A stretch of DNA of 64,000 nucleotides. It comes from Undaria pinnatifida. Lineage: Eukaryota > Sar > Phaeophyceae > Laminariales > Alariaceae. Positions 35,880 through 49,800 of the stretch are shown in pieces. Positions within the stretch are counted from its first letter, which is position 1. Every line of letters begins with the position of its first letter. The stretch lies in the NCBI GenBank assembly GCA_012845835.1, contig JABAKD010000010.1:16407355-16471354 (forward strand). The letters run 5' to 3'. Both the position numbers and the translations under genes were made by a program. The notes beneath the pieces are model-generated. The model made no database searches and had not been told where the DNA came from. It was given only the letters and a program-made list of their open reading frames with translations.

Positions 35880-36560
35880 TGCACAGGGCTGGGCAGGGGA
35901 GGGCAGGGGAGGGTAGGGCAGGGCAAGGCAGAACCGGACAGGACAGGACAAGACAGGACAGGACAGGGCAGGACCGGACAGGACCGAACAAGACAGGACA
36001 GGACAGGACAGGACAGGACAGGACAGGACAGGACAGGACAGGACAGGACAGGACAGGACAGGACAGGACAGGACAGGACAGGACAAGACAGTACAGTACA
36101 GTACAGTACAGTACAGTACAGTACAGTACAGTACAGTACAGTACAGTACAGTACAGTACAGTACAGTACAGTACAGTACAGTACAGTACAGGACTGCCAA
36201 GCCGTTCTTCCCGCGCAATAGAGCACGCCAACCGAGCCATCAAACAAGGAGGACGAACGAGTACCACCCTCTACCTAGAGCGTCGACGCCGGCGTCTGTC
36301 AGAGTCAGCTGACCTTTGTTTATTTCTAGGGTCCCCCACAGTACAGTACAGTACAGTACAGTACAGTACAGTACAGTACAGTACAGTACAGTACAGTACA
36401 GTACAGGACTGCCAAGCCGTTCTTCCCGCGCAATAGAGCACGCCAACCGAGCCATCAAACAAGGAGGACGAACGAGTACCACCCTCTACCTAGAGCGTCG
36501 ACGCCGGCGTCTGTCAGAGTCAGCTGACCTTTGTTTATTTCTAGGGTCCCCCACGAGAAA
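35880..36560 (+). repeat. Pentanucleotide arrays GGACA and GTACA with a duplicated 150-bp flank
   Basis: GGACA units (about 35935-36085) change to GTACA units (36087-36190). A 150-bp unique block follows, then a second GTACA array (36340-36405) and a second copy of the same block (36406-36555). The long open frames here are products of the repeat. Confidence 0.9.
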
Positions 36561-36780
36561 ATAAGCCGCTTGTCCGTAGCGTCACGTTAAGTCAAGACAG
36601 CACCAGCAAAAACAAAATGCTTCATTTCATTTATCTTTTCGAAAGGATTAGATTTTCGTATTGGGGTACCCCACGAAAATAAAACGCCGCTCGCCGCGAG
36701 CGTCAAAACAGGTCAAATAAGCACCAACAAAAACAAAATGCTTCAATTCATTTTTCACTCTTCGGCAGGATTTACTCCCA
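36545..36780 (+). repeat. Two tandem units of about 115 bp
   Basis: CCCCACGA-GAAAATAA-CGC, GCACCA-CAAAAACAAAATGCTTCA and a TCATTT run recur at 36550-36640 and 36668-36760. Confidence 0.7.
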
Positions 36781-37630
36781 CACAGCGACACACGGGTCAC
36801 AGTAGTGGACCCGGCGGGGGAAGAACAGCAAGACTAGTACTACTGTACACCCCTACAAACTACAACAGCAGCAGCAGCAGCGCCCTAACCAAACGAAGGA
36901 AACAGAACACAAAACTTCTCAAGCCCCCCCCCCCCCACCCCCAAGATGCTATCCACGTTGTACGCTGCGGCCGGTCGGTCGCACACGCTCTATTTCTCCC
37001 GTAGCTGCAATCGACCTTGCGCCTGCCACAGCAACATCGATGGCCCTGTGAAAAAACCTGCAGCAGAAAATATGTTTAGTGAAAACCTGCAGCAGAAAAT
37101 ATTATTTTTAGCCACGACCCGACCCGACCCTGAACCGAACCCCGATCCGAACCCCCCACGCGGTCTCGTCCCGTCCCCTCCCGTCCCCTCCCCTACCGTC
37201 CCTTCCCCTCCCTGACCTTCAGAGAACAGCTTGTCGCCCTCCCAGGCAAGGCAAAACTTCGTCTCCGATTAAAGAAAACAAAGTTCTTTACCTTCGACTA
37301 ACAAACGCCTCAACCGCGACCAACGCCCCCTTTCCAGCTATCGGCGCGCAACTTGACGCCAAAAGCCAAGTTAATCCCCCCGGGGCTACCTCACCCCCCC
37401 CGGGCTACTTCATCCCCCCCGGGGGTTATCCCCCCCCCCCCCCCCCCGGGCTACCTCGCCCTTCTTGACCCCACACCAGCGTAAATCGATATCGAAAGAA
37501 CTGGGTGGAGGACATGGGAGGCTTAAGCTACCAAAAAGCGCACGTGCAAGACAATAAAAAAAAGCCAAGACCCGACGAAAAGACTCAAGACACCGTTAAG
37601 GGAAAGCAAAACAGCAAAGCCCCTGCCGAT
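36781..37630. other. 3' flank of COPA
   Basis: C-rich tracts (36925-36942, 37120-37215) and the minisatellite at 37370. I find no convincing polyadenylation signal on the minus strand and no other gene. Confidence 0.5.
37370..37470 (+). repeat. CCCCCCGGGCTACCTC-type minisatellite
   Basis: Four units of CCCCCCCGGG plus CTACCTC or similar, in the 3' flank of COPA. Confidence 0.75.
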
Positions 37631-37631
37631 T

Positions 37632-37898
37632 TTAGCGCTTTCCCCCTGCAGAAGCAGAGCTGGTCGTGACCAGCCCGAGGGTCTCTACGCCCACTTGGCT
37701 TAGACCGCACGTGACGCAGACCGTGCCCTTCGCGCTCGGCTGGTACGCGGAGCCGCAGTAGGGGCACTTGCAGGAGGGGGAGCCCCGGTAGATGGGCTTG
37801 AGTGCCTCGCAGTCCACCTCGAAAGGGTTTCGCTCGTCGTAGTCGAGGGTGTGTTCGTTGCGCGCCATCTGCTGGGACTTTTGCAAGACCTTCTGGGC
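37632..37898 (-). CDS. COPA: COPA last exon: C-terminus with CX2C pairs, and stop
   Basis: Eighty-eight residues then TAA (37632-37634). Contains [22 protein letters not shown], the family's NPF...PIYRG block, then [10 protein letters not shown] and [10 protein letters not shown], two CX2C pairs that could form a zinc ribbon, and ends SASAGGKR. Acceptor CACCAG. No clear AATAAA is visible just downstream. Confidence 0.97.
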   Translation of the reverse strand, partial: AQKVLQKSQQMARNEHTLDYDERNPFEVDCEALKPIYRGSPSCKCPYCGSAYQPSAKGTVCVTCGLSQVGVETLGLVTTSSASAGGKR

Positions 37899-40800
37899 CT
37901 GGTGTGTGGTGGTGGTGTGGTGGGGGTGGTGGGGGTGATGTTGGTGGTGATAATGACCGACGAGAGCGAGGCAGGGGTGTGTGGCATAGAGGTAAACCAT
38001 CAATCACTACAGTACGAGAACATCGAAACACGTGCGTTCGAGAACAACAAAAAAGGTACGACAGCGACAAAAAAGGTACGTTAACAATAAAAATGTACGA
38101 GAACGGTGTGAGGGGAGTACTGGCACCGGTAACGTAGCAGGACTTGACAAATTTTTAACATGGCTATGACGACCTCAAATTGCCACGGTCCAACAAAACA
38201 CAACGGGAACAGCTTTACCGGACGGAGGCCTCTTTGATTGGACGTGAGGGAGCCAAGGGATTTCCCAATGGGTGAGAGGGGGGGACGAACTTAGCGCAGG
38301 CATTTCTTCTTGGATGGGCGGGGGGGGGGAGGGCACCTTGGTTCGGAGATCCGCGTGACGTTCACTGGAGAGATCCGGCAGCTCCAGTAGGCGCTGCGCG
38401 AAGCTGGCCGCGGTGATGTAGTTCTTGCCCTTAAAGGCAGACGCCATGGCCATGCGGAGGGCTAGCAGCAAGTGCGCGGGCTGGAGGTTGCAGCAGGTGA
38501 AATACGCCAACAGCTCCATGTTCCGCACCTGTAGACATTATATCGTTCGACGGGCGAGGCGTCATAAGCCAGCAGGGACGGGGGACAGCAAATTACGGAG
38601 GACGGCGGTGAGGTGGGAAGACAAAGATCGGCAGAGGATGACGTGGGAGGGGTTGAAAACAACAGTCGCGTCAACCCTCTTCGACAACTGAGAGGCAAAA
38701 CCATTACAGCACCGGCCACTCCTTGGTTGGGGTTAGACAACGAAATTTTTGGTGTGTGAACTAGAATGCAAGGATTCGTACCCATACCGGCGCAGCACGA
38801 TCCTACTCGAGCTGCTGCTCCGCGCTCACAATAAGTACTACTGTACCTAAAGGCGGCCGAGGACACCGAATAAATCACACCCCCCACAGACCATGATCTA
38901 GGCCATCTAGATCATCCACAGTACACCCCGTATCTGCCGTTACGATATGTTACGCTGGATCTGCATCTATCTAGCACAGATCCAACCCAGTAAACGTGCG
39001 CTAGACCACGCAGATCGCACGGCTCCCACAGGGTAACATGAGCTAGATCATACAGATCATACAGATCTTCCCTTAAATATCTAAATCATCAAGTAGGGGT
39101 CGATCATCTGGTGCGAAACTGGTCACTAGTTGCCTTGTACCCCCGGCGGCTCGCTCATGTCATACTTGTGTCGCAAAAAAAATAAACGGTATCTACCTCC
39201 CTGTGTCCCCGTCCTCCGGGGCCCACTCACCACATCTGCTGTCTCCGCCACAGCTGCCTTAATCCGAATAGCAGTCACGTACTCGCGGCAGATGGACAGC
39301 AGCTGAAGGTACCAACAGGGAAATATTGAGAAGAGGGTGGTAAAGGAGAGCAGGCAGGGGGGGGGTAAGGGAGGCGAAGAATTTTGGGAGGAGGGAGGTA
39401 GAGGGGAGGCGAGAGGGAGGGGAGGGAAGCGGAGGGGAGAGGGGTTCAAACGACAAAGTCAGGGTGTGATGAGGACCGGGTTGGCGTGGGAGCCGCAGCA
39501 GTGCAGGCCAAAAAGGCAGGGACACCGCCCCCCCCCGAACAATAGCCAACAAGCACACGCGTGCGCTACCAGGTATAGTACATACCAGGTACCTGAAGTA
39601 GGTTTTGAGAGTACATATGCAAATTTGAAGCAGATCCGCAAAATAAAAAAGGCTCCTGTTGGTAAAAACCATGGCGAAATTCGGAAGATTCGCTGAAAAG
39701 AAAACTGCATCGAATGGTGGGTGAAATCCCTACCCCATTTTTGTCCCACCCACCTCCTTGAGCTCGTTCCCCTCAGCTCGCGTCTCCCCCACGACGAGCG
39801 GCACAGCCCTGAGGATAAAGTCGAACTCCTGCCGAGAGCCGGCGAAGTTTCCCATGGTGAAGGCCTTGTAAGCTGCCTTCAGGCGCTCCAGCAGAGCGGA
39901 GGCCTTCAGGGAGATCGCAGGGAGGGAGTTCTAGAGAAATAACACAAAAAACAAAAACAAACAATGGCGGTACGTACATAGCGGGAGGGCGAAGAGCGGG
40001 CGCACGCGTTTGGTCGGGGGGGGGGTAAGATGAGAAACAATAATAGTAAAATCGAGTCGTGTTCATCGCGAGCTTAGAAACAAAGTCTTGTAAGTGGCCT
40101 TCAGGTGATCCATAAGAGCGAAGGCTTTCAGGGAGATGGCGGGGAGGGAGTTCTAGAAAAGTAATGCACAAAAACACATTAAAAAAAAAACGTTATGTAT
40201 AGCGGGAGGGCGGGAACAGGGGGCGTGGGCGGGCGAGCGGGCGGAGGGAGTAACATAAGAGCGAAACAAATCAGGGGAGGACTCTCGGTTCGACCACAAA
40301 TGCTTTGAAAAACTGTGAGGCATATACATCGTGAGTTTCACAAGCTTCGGAAACACAGGCTCCAATCACTCTTAAAAATGAGGAGTGCAAGACTACATCA
40401 GGAAATTAAATATATATATTAATATACTAGTATATTTTCATTTTATATAATATTATATATATATCGACATCACCCCAATCACCCCCAACCCCGTCAGTCA
40501 CCTTCTCCGGGTTCTTCTCGGAGGCGTTTCTCTGAAGGTAAGATCTCATGCTCGGGAGGGCATTCAGACCGGGGATGGACGCCAGCGTCCCCGTGTGCAC
40601 CGCCAAGAAGTGCGCCCTCAGAGGCTCGAAGTTCACCACCGCGATTTGGCGGTTCAGCAGCTGCATCGCCCCCTGTTGCGCCAAAACAGAGATAATTGTT
40701 ACGTTAAAAAAATAAATTACGTACGGGAAACTACGGACGTTCAGGATTTAGGGTTGCGTACTGGTACGCGAAAATACGGCAAATACCGGGGAAGAGTCAG

Positions 40801-43800
40801 CCCTAACCCCGGTGGGGGACGAATCGTATGCACCCCCGCAGAATATGAAGGTCTCCAACGAGATATTGAAGCCTTTTTCGTGGCGAGTAGGGGATACATT
40901 ACCTTGCGGCATTTTTTCAGTTCACGTACGGCTAACATTGATCCTGGTAATTACGCATAACCAAGCACCAGGTACCAGTTAACAACCAGCGCTGAACAAC
41001 ACCCAATGGCAAAAAAAAACAAGCAGAACGCAACACAGAAAAAAAAAACAGGATGCCAAAGGAAGGGACAAGGCGACCGCGGGGAGTCCAAAGAAAACAC
41101 ACGTGCCAGTCAGCACACCACATTTATAGCCGAGTAGTGGGCATCCACACGAGCGGGCCAGAAGCATAATCAATTCTGAGCATTAGCCTTTAGTGACTGT
41201 GACTAACGGGATACATGAACATTCTTAATCTTGGAACCGAGGACGTATCAGAATACTGAAAGCTGCAACGTAAAACCGATACGCTGTGGCCAGGTATACG
41301 TGATTGATGTGTCGAATTTGATGTACAGCGAGCATGACACAGCTATAAAGCCACGAAGCCCTCTCCATTCACGAAAAACCAACGCTAAATTCATTGATGA
41401 AGTAAGTGGCCAGATCATTTACTTCCCATACACGTTCCTAGATGCAAAGGGAACCGGCCAATCCTAAGCCATATGCAAAGGAAGACGGCAACGCTAAATA
41501 TACGCCTGGTACGATTACCGTATACGATACAAGATAACACCCACAAAATATACCACACCCCACAGAATACAACACCCGGTGGTATTTTTAGTCTCCAACA
41601 AGGGGGCGAATTATCACCCAGGTTACATAAGATAACACCCCCCCTGAGGTAACGCCGCATGTATTCACCGGGCCCCTGCTACTCTCACCCAGGTGGTACT
41701 GCATTATGTCGTGTTATCACACACAACACACTCCTTTGTGTGCCGGGTACCACCCCGTACGGAGACCTCCAACATGAACGTGGAAGGAGAACAGAATCCC
41801 GCCGGTACCTCCGCTCCTTCGACAGCTGCTTCGACAGCTTCGACCGCAGCAATGCGGCAGAAGCAAAATTTACAAGCAGTTTTATCACCCCCCCACAATA
41901 CCACACCCCTGCAGGTGTGCGGCAGCAGCAATTATTTACAGGCAGTGCCATCACCCCCCCTTTTATCACACCCCCTGCATGGCCCTTGCGACCTGCGCTT
42001 CATCACCCGGGCTACACAAGATACCACACCCCCTACAGAATACAACACCCGTTGATATTTTTTTGAACTCCAAAATGTCATCACCGGGGTGTGTTCTCTT
42101 GTGCCGTATACGGTAGCCCTTTTGCGGCCCAAAAACCGCGATAAAAAAAATCAAGATGTACGATACCTCACCACCCGTCGATTCATAGTGTGAGAGCGCA
42201 GCAGGACGAGCGTGTCATGCTGCGCGAGTGTCGTATAACTGGTTGGGTTGATTGTACAGCAGTACATCGGACCGTAAACTCACCACCCCCAAGCCTGCAG
42301 CCCGCCGTGCCTTTTGTGGTCGGTGCTGTGATCGTCAAATTAATTCCGTCATTGTGTGCCTCTGAAAGTCCCAAAAGGGCTAAAACATGTAGCATACTTG
42401 ACGTTTTTACTTGAAAGCAATGTTGCATTTTTTTTCCTGCAAAAAGGGCACTCGCCTGGAAGTCCCCTGCTGCTACGTGATCGGCCGCATGCGAAGAGTT
42501 CTCCACCCACAGCGTCGGCAAAGCGCGACCTGCCGGGGGCATGGCAAAGTCCGCCAAATCCGACGGAGCCGACTTGCCCCGCGCCGCCCCCCCGCCGTCT
42601 GCGAGGCCAAGCCAAGCCAGATCAAACAAGACCCGGCAAGGTCATGAGAGATTGACAAGGACGAGGATAGCATTCACAAAAACATTAGAAAATGCGGCAA
42701 AATGTGATAGAAAACACGGGTGAGAGCTAGGGGCGCCACCCGCCGGGTACCCGCCACGAACGGTTACCTGCCAAATTCTAGAGGTCGGACTCGGACTCGC
42801 CACCGGGTAACCCTTTTTCACGGGGCCGGAGCCGGGTCCACCGGGTACCCGGACAACATATGGTCCTGTTTACGGTCGTCAAGCGGGCCTGACAAGTGGA
42901 TCGTAGGCGTATTTCGATGGCATTTAGCGGGAGAACTACAAGCGTCAAACCGCACCCGCCTTTGCCTTCTAACGCAGGATCCTCCCTTCGTCTTAGATTG
43001 AATGAGCGTTGCTATTGGAAATTCTCTTCGTCGAGGGGTCAACTCTAAACAATCCCGGTCGCGTTGTAGCCCACTATCCCGGAACACTAGGTATGTATGT
43101 ATGCATGCTTTACATCAAGCGTTGTGCTTGTTGGACTGGGTCGTTTCTTTCGTGTTTGAAAGGTGTCCGGAGGTATTGTCAGGCATGTTGATCACGGGGA
43201 CACGTTGTCAAACGGGTACCCGGGTACCGGTACTCGGGTACCCGGCCCGATAGATGCTCATGATCATGGACGGCCGTCGTAGCTGCATGCGTAATAGCTG
43301 GTAGGTAATGTGCGAGTGTTGCGCTGGATCGTTTTGCTGCGTGTTCGAAGGGTTTCTGGAGTTTATTGTCAGGAATGCGGACCACGGGGACACGTTGCTA
43401 CCCGGGTACCCGGCCCGGAAAACCCGGCGGGTTTTGGGTCGGACCCGGAGCCTGTGACGGGTAAACCCGCCGGGTACCCGGGTCCGACACGAACGGGTGG
43501 CACGCACCCCTAGTGAGAGCACGCTACACGTTCAGAAAAAATACCGCACGGCGCGCTTACGGCTACAGTAGACGTACTGCAGTAATGGCAAGGTGTAGCC
43601 GCAGGTAAGGTTCGCGACAGATAACAAGGACTGTTCCAATCCCCCACCCCCCCCACCCCCCCCACCCCCCTGCCCGCCTCCTTACACATCACCAACTCCC
43701 TCACTCTCTCTTCTCGAACCGAGCCAAACCAAGTCACTGTGTGAGCCAAACAATTCAAGGCAAGTATGTTCCAACCCCTCGTCCCCCTCCCCCGTCTCCC

Positions 43801-46800
43801 CCGTTCCATCTCCTCACCGTCCCCGAAGTCCAAGTCATCATCACCCAGGTCGAGGTCGTCGTCCTCGCCCCACCCCCCGCCTTCACCTGCCTCCTCCCCT
43901 CCCGCCGCTCCCCTGCCATTAGCAACTCCCATCCCGTCCCCTCCCCCCTCATCCTCGTCCAGATCAATATCCACGTCCCACTCTTCTCCCGTAGCCTCAT
44001 CACCCGGGGTGGCAGCGGCGGCAGCAGCAGCAGCGTCGGCCCCTAAGTCTCCTCCCTGCATCGGCCCCTTCGAGACCGCCAGGAGGGGCCAGTTGTCCGT
44101 GCGGACGATGGGTGTGGGGGGCTGGAGGAGCGCTGCGTCAGGTCGCGTCTGCGTGGGGCAGGAGGAGTGGGGTGGGCGCGGGGTGGGGGTTGGGGTCGGG
44201 GTATAGGGGAATGGGGGCGGGGGTGGGGTGGGATTGGGTGGGGGGTTGGGTGGGGGGCAAGGGGGAACATTACATAAAATAGAACGTCGAACAAAAGAAA
44301 ATATTTCAAAAAGAAACTATTCCAAAAACAGAAAATATTGAAAAAAAAAAATTGTACGTGTACAAAACACAAATATCGGGGAGCACTATTAATAGGTACC
44401 TCCGGGACGGGCATCCCCTGCGCCTCAAGAAGCTCCCTCAGTCTCGCCGCGTCTTCCTCCAACCCGTGTGTCGCGGCCGTCAGGTAGGCCAGAGAGATCT
44501 AACACATGAGGTGGGGGGGGGGGGGGGGGGCAGGGGGACAGAAACAACGCCAAGGGGAGAAACCGTTGTCACACATTCAATCTTCATTTGACGTGACTTT
44601 CGTTGTAGAAACCTTGTCGAAGGAGACGGTTGGCGTAAGAACCGTCGACACCTCCCCCACTTGTCCAGTGGACTCTACCAGCGCCATCCGCTCCGCCGTG
44701 TTTCCTAGCAAGAGGGCGTTGTGAAAGTGCTACCCCCTCCTACCCCCTCCTACCCCCTCCTACACCCCCGTCGCCTCACTCCTCCCCTCCCCAGCTCCAT
44801 GACGTGAGTACCCCCCTGCCCCCACCTCGCCCCAACCCCTCCCATCTCCCCCCCTTTAGCTCCACGACATGAGTACCCCCCCTCTTCCCTCCCCCCGCCG
44901 CCGCCTCTCTGGTCGGTGAAAACCCGACGTGCTCCGCCCCGGCATTGTAGGGATGCGAGGGAATATGATATCAACACTGCGGCCACGCATGATACGAGAA
45001 ATGAGTGCCTCCGCGCCCCCCCCCCCCCCCCTCGCTCCCGCCCACCCGCACCTGTCCCGTGGACTCTAGCACCGCCATCCGCTCCGCCGCGTCACCCAGG
45101 AAGAGTGCGTTGTGAAAGCGCGACATCACGTCGCCGCGGCGCTCGGCGATTTTGTGCATCTTGCGTAGCTTGTCCGTGTTCCCGGTCAGCAGGTAGAGGA
45201 ACGACAGCCGCTCGAAGTTCTTCGTGCGCTGGTATGCCATCTCGACCACCTACGCGAGGAATATCAAAACGAGGACAACAACACAAGCACACATTGCACA
45301 GAGTATCATGAGTTTAAATCGTCTACGAGCAGATACGGCGTTTCGGCCACCTGAGCGTAGGATATCCATTCACACACTGGAAATATCACCACACGTTATC
45401 ATTTACGAGCAGTAGGTCGTCTATGAGCAGGACAACGGGCAGGAGGTAGAAGAACGACAGCTGCTTGAAGATATTCGCAAGCTGGTAGCTGGTAGGCCAT
45501 CTCGACCACCTTTGCACGGATGGTGAAAAAAATGTTGCTTTGACAACCGAGTTAAAATTAACACTTTTCAATGAAATCATACCCGGTTACAAAGTATCAG
45601 GTACGCGCAAGTGCGGTACGACCGATGACAATGGAAAGCCGATAGTTTGACCAAAAAGTTTGCAAACTTTTTTTGGGGGTTATTTGCTGAAAGATTCTGG
45701 GTAACGTCGCTATGGGAAAAAAATGACTAAAGTGTTTTCCTCTGGCTCTTTCTTGGGTCACGTGGTCCAACAAATCAATTTGTCTATTTTTCATCAAGCC
45801 TTGATTAACACTGCCCACCAAACGCGATTGACTTCCGATCTCGAGATAGAGACAACCCATGGTCACTACTCTTCGTTCCGGACAAGGCCACATGACTGTA
45901 GGTGACAGCGCTGAAGAGTTCATCTCGATCCATGCCTAAAGGCGTGAGAGGTTGCTTGTGTTGTCTTGTGGTACTCCGTCCCATCTTCTCAAAATTCTGT
46001 TTTTCGCCCGTGGGGAGACGACAGAGAGTTTTTGTCTCAGCATTCTACACACCAGCCGCCAAACGTGTTTTTAACAGAAGCCTCATCGGCGCCCGCCACA
46101 AACCACCGGCCGTAGAGTGGGCGCTGTACACCAAGGGGGGGTCGGAGCCCCTAACGAGCTTGCCACGTTCAGAGTTCACGATGCTGTCGTTGATTTCGTC
46201 GAACAAAGTCTGTGGAGAACACGAAATTGCGCCGCGTCTAATCCAAGATCTGCTTGAGAATTTCTCAGGCCGATGTTGGCCAAGATCGCCGCGAGAAATC
46301 GTTTTTTTCCGGAATTCTGGAAAGTTTCAAAAAAGAATTCTACCAAATTGGATCCGAAGGCGAGACCGTTCAGGCAAAGTTTGGCTGGGATCTTCGAGAA
46401 TTTCAAACTTTTGGCCTTCAATTGTCATCGGTCTAATCCCAACCGCTTTAAAACTGCATAAACCTTTTTGGTGAAAAACTAACTGAAATTAGTGTGCGAT
46501 CATCTCTGCAGTTACACCATAAACGGGTTAAGCGTCATTTATTATACCTATCCGCCGGGGGATAAAGAGAAAAACAAATAAAAACAAAAATACACGAAAT
46601 ACAACCACTCGCACCATCGGACAAACAAAAACACGTACACCATTTATATCTGCCGAGGAGGTGGAGAAGCGCCAACCGCTTCAAGACTTTCGTGCGCTGG
46701 TACCCCATCTCGATCACCTGTTGGACACATCAGGATCTATCAAAGACTATTCAACAGATCATCTGCCTACAGGTAGATCCTATCTTTTGGTCGTGACGAG

Positions 46801-49800
46801 ATGCCGCACCTGGTGGTTTCCCTGCCTAAGAGCCTCGGTTCCAAGCTGCTGCCAGATGGAGTCGTCCGGCAGCTTCTCCGCCGTATGCATGGCCACCTCG
46901 ATGTTGCCGCAGGCCAGGGCCAGCCGGAACTTCGTCTGCAAAAACATAAAACATCGCCAGACGAACACAAGGGGATCAACATACAGCACAGCAGTCGACG
47001 GGAAATCGGGCAGCAGCCAACACCAACACCAACAACAACAACACCGCCGACACCACCAACATCACCAAACAAAAAACCATCGCCCCCACCCCCATCCCCA
47101 CCTCACCCACCCAAAACCGAATTTTTTGTCACTGACAAAGTGCATGTGAACCTCCGGGGATCTCTTCTCCCGCAGGTAATAGACGATCGGCTGTCTGCAT
47201 AATATCATCAACACCATTAAACAAACACCACCCCCGCCATCACCAACACCATCACCACCATCATCTCCATCTCCATCAACAGCACCCCCCCCCCCCCCCG
47301 CGCCCCGCCTGCGTACCTTGTTGTCGCTGACGAAGTGCAGAGCAACCTCCGGGAATCCCTTCTCCTGCAGGTAAGAGATGATCGACTGCCCACACAACCG
47401 GCTGTGGCGCACCATGTGCATGACCTCTCCGTACTTCTTGTCCTCCAGGGCAAGCTTGAACAAAGCCTAAAGACAGAGATCATAACACAAGGTAATACAG
47501 CTTTGTTAAAAACAGGTACAAGCACACAGATACAATCATATCGCGCCCCTCTTGCGCAAAACAACAATTACCAACTCCCCTCAAAATAAGAAATAATTAA
47601 TCACAATACATTACATTATCCCCCATAGCAGGTACATATTTTCGTTAATAAAGTTGTTTTAAATACGTCAGCTGCGAGTTTGACAACAAAAAAAAATGTA
47701 TAACTGTGAACCAGGTAACAGATACCGGTACCTGGTAAGTACTACTGTAGAAACAGGTAGGTATGCGTATGATATGCTATATGCAAGTGCTAAATTATAT
47801 TTTTTTGTTTACATGTCGGCCCATGAGCGCCAGTTAAAGACCAATCTATTTTTTCCGTTCCTTTGATTTCTCCTCATTCTTCATCTTCGTCACCTGCAGC
47901 GTAATCTTGGTATATCTGGTTTGCTAGCTGGTGTATGTTTCGCTGTCGTACCCAGTATATGTGGCAATGCATGGCCGAATCTCCCTACTCCAACTGCCAT
48001 GTATCAGGTATCAGGTATCAGGCATATCTGTCTAGTAGTTTGTTACCACAGAGCTTGTATCTCTTTAGCATGCCTCTCTGGTACAGCTAGATCATGCTAT
48101 ATAGGCACAGTAGTTTAGATTGATCCGAACTGACCTCCGTGTTGTCCATGTCGACTGTGCGAGTCTTCCCCTCTGTCGAGGACAAACATCATAAATATCC
48201 CGTACATAGATAGATAGACAAGATGGACAGATACTTCGAAGTAGACGTATACTTCTCGAGACAGATAGACAGGCAGGCAGGCAGGCAGGCAGGCAATTTA
48301 ACAAATCGTTGAGATCTGTTCCAACTGACCTCGGTGTTGTCCATGTCGACTGTGCGAGTCTTCCCCTCTGTCGAGGACAAACAACATAAATATCCCGTAC
48401 ATAGATAGACAAGACGGACAGATACTTCGAAGTAGACGTATACTTCTCGAGACAGATAGACAGGCAGGCAGGCAGGCAGGCAGGCAATTTAACAAATCGT
48501 TGAGATCTGTTCCAACTGACCTCGGTGTTGTCGATGTCGACGGTGCGAGTCTTCCCCTCCCTGTCCAGGCAAAACAGCTTCTTCCCCACGGTCTTGGTCA
48601 AGTACAAAGGCACGTCCAAAGTGCGGATGATACCCGTGTCTCCGTTCGGCAGTAGGTACTATAAGCAGAAGGGGGGGGGGGGGGGGGGGTACAGCGGGAG
48701 GGAAGCGGGTGGAGTTAGCCGACCGAACACAAGCCGAGGATGCCGCCCAAGGTGCTCAGACTGGTCACAATAGCTCACCACGACCACGACCACCACGACT
48801 ATGACTACCACGATCACCAAAACAACGACAGCAACATCAACAATGGGATCCGAAGGGTGCGCCAGCTAGCGTTGGGCTGCGAAAGCAACTGAGTTAAATC
48901 GACACACGACGCGTATGAAAATACGTGAAAGTGTGGTGAGCTAAAGCTTTATTGTTCCCCATCCGCCGGAGGATGGAAAAAAAAAAGAAAAAGACAGCAA
49001 CATCACAACCAACACCACAAACACCACCAACACCGCCAACACCAACACCATCATCCAATTTCTATTACACCACCATCACACCACATCCAACACCAACACC
49101 AACACCAACGACAACATCACCAACACTACCAACACCAGTAACAACAACGCCAGCAACAACACCAGCACCAACACCAACAGCAGCACCAACACCAACACCA
49201 ACACCAACAACAACAGAAAAACGAAAATCTCGGCAGCTGACCTTAATGTGGTTAAGGGTGGAGTAGACGAAGATGCGGTTGTTGACGTCCCAGGCTCCGC
49301 TCTTCACTCGCACCGTCTCCGACACCGTGGCGCTATGGGGCAGGGCAAGTCGGGGTCACGAAAAAGTCAACACGTCATAGTAAATCGAGGGCGTAGCGGA
49401 AACAGAACAACAGACAAACCAACAGCATAACTATTAATACAAACAAATGAAAAAACAGACGAAAGCTGAGACGAACAAAACCAGAGACAAACAACAGCAT
49501 AAACAACCAAAAAGCAGACTAGACAAACAAGCACGTCACCAAAAACACAACTAGAATACAAAAACACAAACACATAGCAACGAGTATCTATGAAGAAACA
49601 GAAAAGACAACAACCCCGGCGGCAACGACAACGACGAAAGCAATCATCCGGCACTTCCGCCTGGCGCCGTGCCCAAAATTCTGACGAACCCCCAACGCAC
49701 GGCCTAGCATGGCAACGCAAAACGATGCAACGACTCACAGCTGGTCGAGCTGCTTGGTCGCGATGACGACGGTGTGCTTGCTCGCCAGCGCCACGAGGCT

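Noticed and set aside
35497-36564. Long open frames rich in Val-Leu-Tyr-Cys-Thr or Gly-Gln-Asp-Arg
   Set aside because: They are translations of GGACA/GTACA arrays. Five-base units leave all frames open, and no domain is present.
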